Assembly: GCA_963575745.1 (NCBI GenBank) | Contig: CAUYUJ010014202.1 | Span: 405,813 to 428,390 of the forward strand | Length of the DNA stretch: 22,578 nucleotides | Direction: 5' to 3' | DNA from: Prorocentrum cordatum | Lineage: Eukaryota > Sar > Dinophyceae > Prorocentrales > Prorocentraceae | Part shown: piece after piece, positions 18,056-22,578 of the stretch | How the letters are laid out: the number at the start of each line of letters is the position of its first letter | How positions within the stretch are numbered: position 1 is the first letter of the stretch | Notes under the pieces: generated by a model | The model's database searches: none | Told to the model about the DNA's origin: nothing | Seen by the model: the letters and a program-made list of their open reading frames with translations, nothing else | Program-made: the position numbers and the translations under genes

Positions 18056-18309
18056 CATCCACTATCATCATCCTCCTCCCCCCTTTTCCTACTATCCTCC
18101 TCGTTCTCATCCTCCACCTCTTCCTCCTCCACTTCCTCGTCCCGGCTGCCACGGCCATTGGCTGTGGCACTCGCCCAGCAAGTGTTTTCTTGACCAGCGC
18201 TACTTTGGAGAGGGGAAGGAGGAGGATGAGGAGGGGGAGGAGGCCTGGTCTGGGATCTGGGCTTGCATTGTGCACCACCGCTTTGAATGCCAGACAACGT
18301 GCGGTTCCC
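18056..18309. other. mixed pyrimidine/purine spacer
   Basis: TCC-rich to about 18140 and GGA-rich at 18210-18245, with about 70 bases of ordinary sequence between (GCCACGGCCATTGGCTGTGGC is a 9-bp near-palindrome). No gene is seen. Confidence 0.45.
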
Positions 18310-18486
18310 AGCTTTTCCCCTCCTTCCCCCCCTCCCCCTCCTCCTCCTCCTCCTCCTTCTCCTCCTCCTACTCCTTCTCCTCCTACTCCTCATCCTCCTC
18401 CTCCTCCTGCACCTCCTCCTCCTCCTCCTTTTCCTCCTCCTCCGCCTCCACATCCGCCTCCTCCTCCTCCTCCTCGTCCTCCTCCT
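18310..18486. repeat. (TCC)n microsatellite
   Basis: TCC triplets with TAC, CTT and GCC interruptions on the plus strand. Confidence 0.95.
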
Positions 18487-18740
18487 ATGTCATCGTGTTC
18501 GTCTGAGTTTGTGTGTTTTTGCTCGGTCTCCACGGAAGATATGTTGCCGAATACTGGGAGGCTCTGAACAGCGGGATCGATGCAGGAATTATGGCGTGCG
18601 CTCGCAGAACGAGCTTGGTTCGCTTCATGGTTCGTTTCTGGCGTTGCCAGTCGGATTTGTAGATGGATTGTCTGGTTGTTGCGCGGTGTCCGTCTCTCGT
18701 TCCCTCTTACCCTCTCGTCGCCGTCGTCATCTTCCTTGTC
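18487..18740. other. spacer without an identifiable gene
   Basis: Ordinary-complexity sequence between the TCC tract and foldback copy 4. Frames are short and show no domain. Confidence 0.4.
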
Positions 18741-18955
18741 GAGGGGAAGAAAAAAACGGAATAAGCATAGACTTGTGGAGGTTCGCGCGGATTTCTTGGA
18801 TCTGAGTTGGACCCCCCTCTCCCTGGCGCGCGGAGCGCGCCAGGGGCAGCGCAGGAGGCGCCGCCGGGCGGGTCCCAGCGCGGATCCAAGAAATCCGCGC
18901 GGAGCGCCAAAAGTTCATATGTATGGCGCTTTGCTACTTCGATTCTCCGCCTCCC
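18741..18955. mobile_element. foldback family A, copy 4 (best preserved)
   Basis: 18784-18802 (CGCGCGGATTTCTTGGATC) and 18883-18901 form a perfect 19-bp inverted repeat. Inside, CCCTGGCGCGC (18821-18831) and GCGCGCCAGGG (18835-18845) make an 11-bp perfect stem with a 3-nt loop, so the palindromes are nested. Outside the arms, about 45 bp pair imperfectly: the left GGGGAAGAAAAAAACGGAAT and AGCATAG oppose the right CATATGTATGGCGCTTTGCT. No coding potential. It could be a foldback MITE; no target duplication was identified. Confidence 0.8.
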
Positions 18956-19284
18956 CTCATGACGCTCTCCTCGCATCCCGTTTATGCTGATGGCGTTGTT
19001 CTTCTTCGATTCTCCCGCACTCGTGGCCCTCCTCTCGTCCTCCCCTCATTGCCTCCCCTCGGCGTTGGTTGGTGCCGCCAAGTGCTCCGCGCCAGGCTCT
19101 CGCCCAGGGGGTGCGAGCTCAGCCCTCACCCTCGTGGATGACCAGACCGAACCTCCTCATCCCCACTCTCTGGCCTTTGCGATCCAGTCCAACTGATACT
19201 CCTTCTCTCATTCCCCCTCCTCCCCCTCATTGCCCTTCCTCCTTACTCGTTCCTCCTCCTCCCCCTCCACCTCCTCCTCCTACT
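18956..19284. other. spacer with a partial duplication of the foldback's right flank
   Basis: ATGGCGTTGTTCTTCTTCGATTCTCC at about 18992-19017 repeats ATGGCGCTTTGCTACTTCGATTCTCC at about 18923-18948. This implies a ~69-bp tandem duplication. The rest shows nothing definite. Confidence 0.5.
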
Positions 19285-19295
19285 CATCATCACCG

Positions 19296-19372
<77 letters not shown>

Positions 19373-20090
19373 GTCATCATCATCATCATAATAATCATCA
19401 TCATCATCAGCATCAGCATCATCATCATCATCAGCATCATCAGCATCATCATCATCATCATCATCAGCAGCATCAGCATCATCATCATCAGCATCAGCAT
19501 CATCATCACATCATCACATCATCATCAGCATCAGCAAGCATCATCAATCACATCACAGCAGCAGCATCACCATCAGCCACATCAGCAATCATCATCATGC
19601 CCATCAAATCGTCATCCTCATCAGTGATCGATCTTCATCGTCGTAATCATATCATCATCTTCATCAGCAAACATCATCATCGGTCGTAATTCCTACATCA
19701 TCATCATCCATCATCATCATCATCATCATCATCAGCATCATCATCGTCATCATCATCATCATCTCTCACCATCATCATCATCATCTCATCATCATCATCA
19801 TCGCTCGATCATCAACATCATCATCATCCATCATCAACCTCATCATCGTCCCATCGTCATCGTCATCATCATCATCCAAACAAGCAAAAACACAAAAACA
19901 AAACAACCCATCAAAAAAGGCATCATCATCCGCATCACCGTCATCATCAGCATCAGCATCATGATCATCATCATCAGCATCATCATCGTGATCATCAGCA
20001 GCATCATCAGCATCATCATCGTCAACATCAGCATCAACATCAGTATCATCATCATCGTCATCATCAATATCATTTCCACCATCAAGCAGC
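19285..20090. repeat. (CAT)n microsatellite block
   Basis: A pure CAT run at about 19298-19370, then CAT with CAG, CGT and CAC variants and short unique islands (near 19600-19690 and 19875-19920, the latter A-rich). Open frames are artefacts. Confidence 0.95.
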
Positions 20091-20394
20091 AGCAGCAGCA
20101 GCCACAGCGGCCTCCTCCATCCCTTTCCTCACAAATGGCTCCTCTCCTGTCGCACCCCCAGACGTGTCGCTAGAGCCGGCCGGCCGCTGCGCCGGGCCTC
20201 CCCGAGCTTGAGACTTGCAACCGCTTCATGGACGTACGGTGAAGGGAAACAATTCATGGACACTACCCCTTGCCCCCGAATTCAAAGTTGGCACGCGCGG
20301 AGGAGACTGCGGTCGAAGTGCAACTCATCAGACCCACCGCCAGCTCTGAACGTCGGGGGGAGGGGGAGGCGCTGACCGATCAATGTGTCATGAA
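20091..20394. other. spacer without an identifiable gene
   Basis: Ordinary-complexity sequence with no motif I can support. Confidence 0.4.
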
Positions 20395-20800
20395 TGGTCG
20401 CAACATTTTTCCGAGGCATCTAGGGCGGGGGATGTTCAAAATGAGGCTCTCACCTCTGCGCCGCGAACATTCGTCTTAACAGAAGTTCGCAGCACGCTTC
20501 GGGATGGATGGCGGGTCGTTTTCAAAACGAGGTTCTCGCCTTACCAACGCGCACAGTTGTTTGGAAAGCCTGCAGCAGCTTCAAGGATGGAGGGCGGTTC
20601 CTTTGCAAAATGTGACTCTGGCCTCAGCGCCGCGCACAGTGGTTTCATTGAAAGCTTACAGCAGTTCGAAGGGATCGTGGGGTTGAAACGATGTAGGATT
20701 GTAAGGGCACAGGGGTCACTTGGATCCGCTGTGCTGAAGCTTCAGGAATGGCGTTCTGGCACGATTCACAATTGTCAAAGCGCGAAGGTCACGTTAATTC
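20395..20800. repeat. ~85-bp degenerate tandem repeat, four or more units
   Basis: Each unit has TTCAAAATGAGGCTCTCACC, then CGCGCACAGT, then AGCTTCAGGGATGG. These are seen at about 20433, 20519 and 20601, with a weaker unit near 20690-20760. A 158-codon plus frame runs through the array (20383-20859), but its residues follow the DNA repeat and match no family. It is reported as a repeat, with a weak chance of coding. Confidence 0.7.
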
Positions 20801-21792
20801 GTAGCGCTGCAGTCCCAGAAATTTCATTTGGGTACGATTTAGAAGTCTCAGACGGTTGATATTCCATGAAAGGAAGTGTGGAACCTATCAGGAGGGAACT
20901 TGGAGGCAAGATGTGTTGCACCATCGTGGATGCGTATTGGGTTTTCGCTGGTCCTCATCCGTATCCTCCTGCTTCCACTCCACTCACATCTTCAAGAGAA
21001 GGCCCCACATGAACTACTTTTCCCCCGCCGCTTCCCCTCCGACGCTCCTACGGCACTTCCCTCCTGAATCGTTCCCCAGACCAGACCTCTATGCCGGTGT
21101 CACACGTCCAATGTTACTTCCGGCAATCAACTGCAGAAACTGCACACATGGCGAAGCACGGCGAAGACAAAGAGTATATGCACAGAGGCGAACGGGAAAA
21201 TGCAGCAACAGCCTCGCGCCCTGCCTGCTTCCAGCCGGTTGACTCATGATCACAAAGAAAGATGCGGCAGCGGCAGAGAACTTAAACGACACACACTGGT
21301 CGTCAGCCATTACCAAAGTCACGCAGAACTCGTCCAGCGGAGTTGTGACCTTCCAACCGCGCGCTCCCAATCGCAGAACCGCTCCCACCGCGAGAACATA
21401 CCGGTCGATTCCGAAACTCTAGTTGAACTGCGGTTGCACGGCGTCCAGAGACCCTGCGAACACAACCCCCATTCTTAGCGTTCCACAGTACAAGAATATG
21501 TGTCGCACGACCTCTGCGGCGCCGACCCCCCCCCGAGGGGGGATTCCGTCGGCGGAGTGATACTGTCCCCGTGGCACTGGGCAAGGCAATTTGTCATCCC
21601 TAGTCCGACCCTTGAGGCGGTGGCGCTTGGCGTGGGGGGCGGGGCGAGACCTGCGTCCCCGGAAGTGTTCTCAGACGGCCGACTCGGCCACGTGCTGAAG
21701 AGGGTGCTACCCAGAAAGGTCCAGAGCCTGTCGGAACAAGACACCGCCCCGACATCACCGGCGATAGCGCAGAGAACCAAGACTGCCCCGAG
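20801..21792. other. ~1-kb region without an identifiable gene
   Basis: Open frames on both strands are under 130 codons and show no domain. The only structure noted is CGCCGACCCCCC / GGGGGG..GTCGGCG around 21522-21556, a GC-rich stem-loop. Confidence 0.4.
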
Positions 21793-22028
21793 TGACGCGC
21801 CTGGCGCACGTGGCATGAGTATCGTTTAACCGATCCCCATCCCCACCAGCCTGGGCTGGGCCCCACTGGCCCATTCACCCCCCTGGATGGGGATATAGGC
21901 TGCTCTCTTCGAGTTTCGAGGGGCATATCCCCAACTGAGGTGGTAAGACGGTGGGGCTCGAAGTATGGATGGGGATGGAGATAGGGATCGGCCAAACGAT
22001 ACCGTGGCACTTTGCAGACGCATCAGCA
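21793..22028. mobile_element. foldback element family C, ~236 bp
   Basis: GTATCGTTTAACCGATCCC (21819-21837) is the reverse complement, with two differences, of 21984-22002 (GTATCGTTTGGCCGATCCC on minus). Pairing continues outward imperfectly (TGACGCGCCTG at 21793 against TGATGCGTCTG on minus at 22028). At the centre, TGGGGATAT and ATATCCCCA (about 21883-21932) pair. No ORF or target duplication was identified, so the class is uncertain. Confidence 0.65.
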
Positions 22029-22504
22029 GCGCGGGGAGCAGCTGCCGGTGACAGTGATCCGGAGGGCAAAGAGGCAGAGGACAGAAGGGGGTCGATCGGC
22101 AGACAGGAGCCGGAACGGCTGGAGGAGAGGCTGTGGTCCGCCAAGTGTCACGCAGTCAGCCGCAGTCCCACAGAGAACACACTGGCCACCAGCCCAGCAC
22201 GGGGACGCTTGCTCGGGGTTCGAGGGGGTACTCCCCACTCCCTCCCTCCCTCCTCACTCCTCACCTCTCCATCCCTCTCTCCCTCCTGCCTCCTTCATCC
22301 CTCCCTCGTCCCATGTCTATCCCTCATTCTTCCTCCCTCCTCCATGCCTTCTCCTCCTCCGCCTCCTTCTTTGGCTTCGTCCTGCCTGGTCCCTCCTACT
22401 TTATTCCTCACGTCCTTCCCTTTTCACGCATGCATCCCCCCTTACGCCACCTCATCTTTCACGATTGCAGATCATGGAAATCATAGGCGTGTCCTCGTGA
22501 GCAT
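22029..22504. other. spacer and imperfect pyrimidine tract
   Basis: 22230-22370 is rich in TCC, CTCC and CCTC words on plus. The flanks are ordinary sequence without a gene I can support. Confidence 0.5.
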
Positions 22505-22510
22505 GATCGC

Positions 22511-22575
<65 letters not shown>

Positions 22576-22578
22576 GCA
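22505..22578. repeat. (CAT)n microsatellite, runs off the window
   Basis: A pure ATC/CAT run to the last base, so its length is unknown. Confidence 0.95.

Noticed and set aside
16844-18058. Minus-strand 404-codon Asp-rich open frame, with plus-strand poly-His/Ile/Ser frames
   Set aside because: It is a CAT microsatellite read in different phases. It stays open because none of CAT, ATC, TCA or their complements is a stop, and there is no non-repeat protein segment.
20383-20859. 158-codon plus-strand gene
   Set aside because: Its residues track the ~85-bp DNA repeat, there is no family match, and other frames are open as well.
21475-22010. Minus-strand ORFs of 113-136 codons as genes
   Set aside because: They overlap each other and a foldback element, have no domain, and are expected at this G+C.

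Overview
The window looks like nuclear DNA of a dinoflagellate. The best evidence is a decayed copy of the dinoflagellate spliced-leader sequence on the minus strand at 10770-10792, at the 5' end of a broken, intron-free gene copy. Supporting signs are non-LTR retroelement proteins of the RT / RNase H / Cys-rich-tail type, high G+C, and extreme density of microsatellites, satellites and inverted-repeat elements. I cannot name the species. There is no sign of an organelle, a bacterium, rRNA, tRNA or a CRISPR array. I see no gene in the window that is certain to be complete and working.

Layout. 1-440: degenerate ~135-bp repeat. 545-704: CAG/CAA tract. 962-3060: 53-bp satellite of about 39 units. 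3061-3470: 63-bp repeat. 3473-3660: hairpin-rich GC DNA with a poly-G. 3672-3928: CAA tract. 4299-4911 (-): tail of one retroelement. 4914-5616: GA and GGA tracts. 5617-8887 (-): 5'-truncated non-LTR retroelement with an uninterrupted RT(partial)-RNase H-zinc ORF and a short poly(A). 8888-9130: GGA tract. 9131-10792 (-): spliced-leader-tagged, WWE-domain-like retropseudogene. 10796-11523: GGA tract. 11700-12095: large foldback element. 12100-13150: two copies of a second foldback family. 13595-13875: purine tract. 14221-14732 (-): a third retroelement tail. 14733-14818: GGA tract. 14956-15130: third copy of the second foldback family. 15180-16110: short minisatellites and a large palindrome, with a 173-bp Tc1/mariner-type MITE whose empty site is preserved in the other arm. 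16535-18050: TCC, ATCC and CAT tracts. 18310-18486: TCC. 18741-18955: fourth copy of the second foldback family. 19285-20090: CAT. 20395-20800: ~85-bp repeat. 21793-22028: another foldback. 22505-22578: CAT tract running off the end.

Two themes recur. First, every recognisable piece of reverse-transcribed sequence (4911, 8887, 10792 and 14732 are the 5' edges) lies on the minus strand and starts at or within a few bases of a (TCC)n or polypyrimidine tract, read on its coding strand. The largest one also ends in AAAAAAAAAA directly joined to (TCC)n. This suggests that simple-sequence tracts act as landing sites for retrocopies, though chance and an intron-type polypyrimidine explanation are not excluded. 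Second, the 11.7-22 kb part is rich in non-coding foldback elements (at least three unrelated families) plus one clear TA-flanked MITE. Most long open frames here are simple repeats read in all frames and are not annotated as genes.
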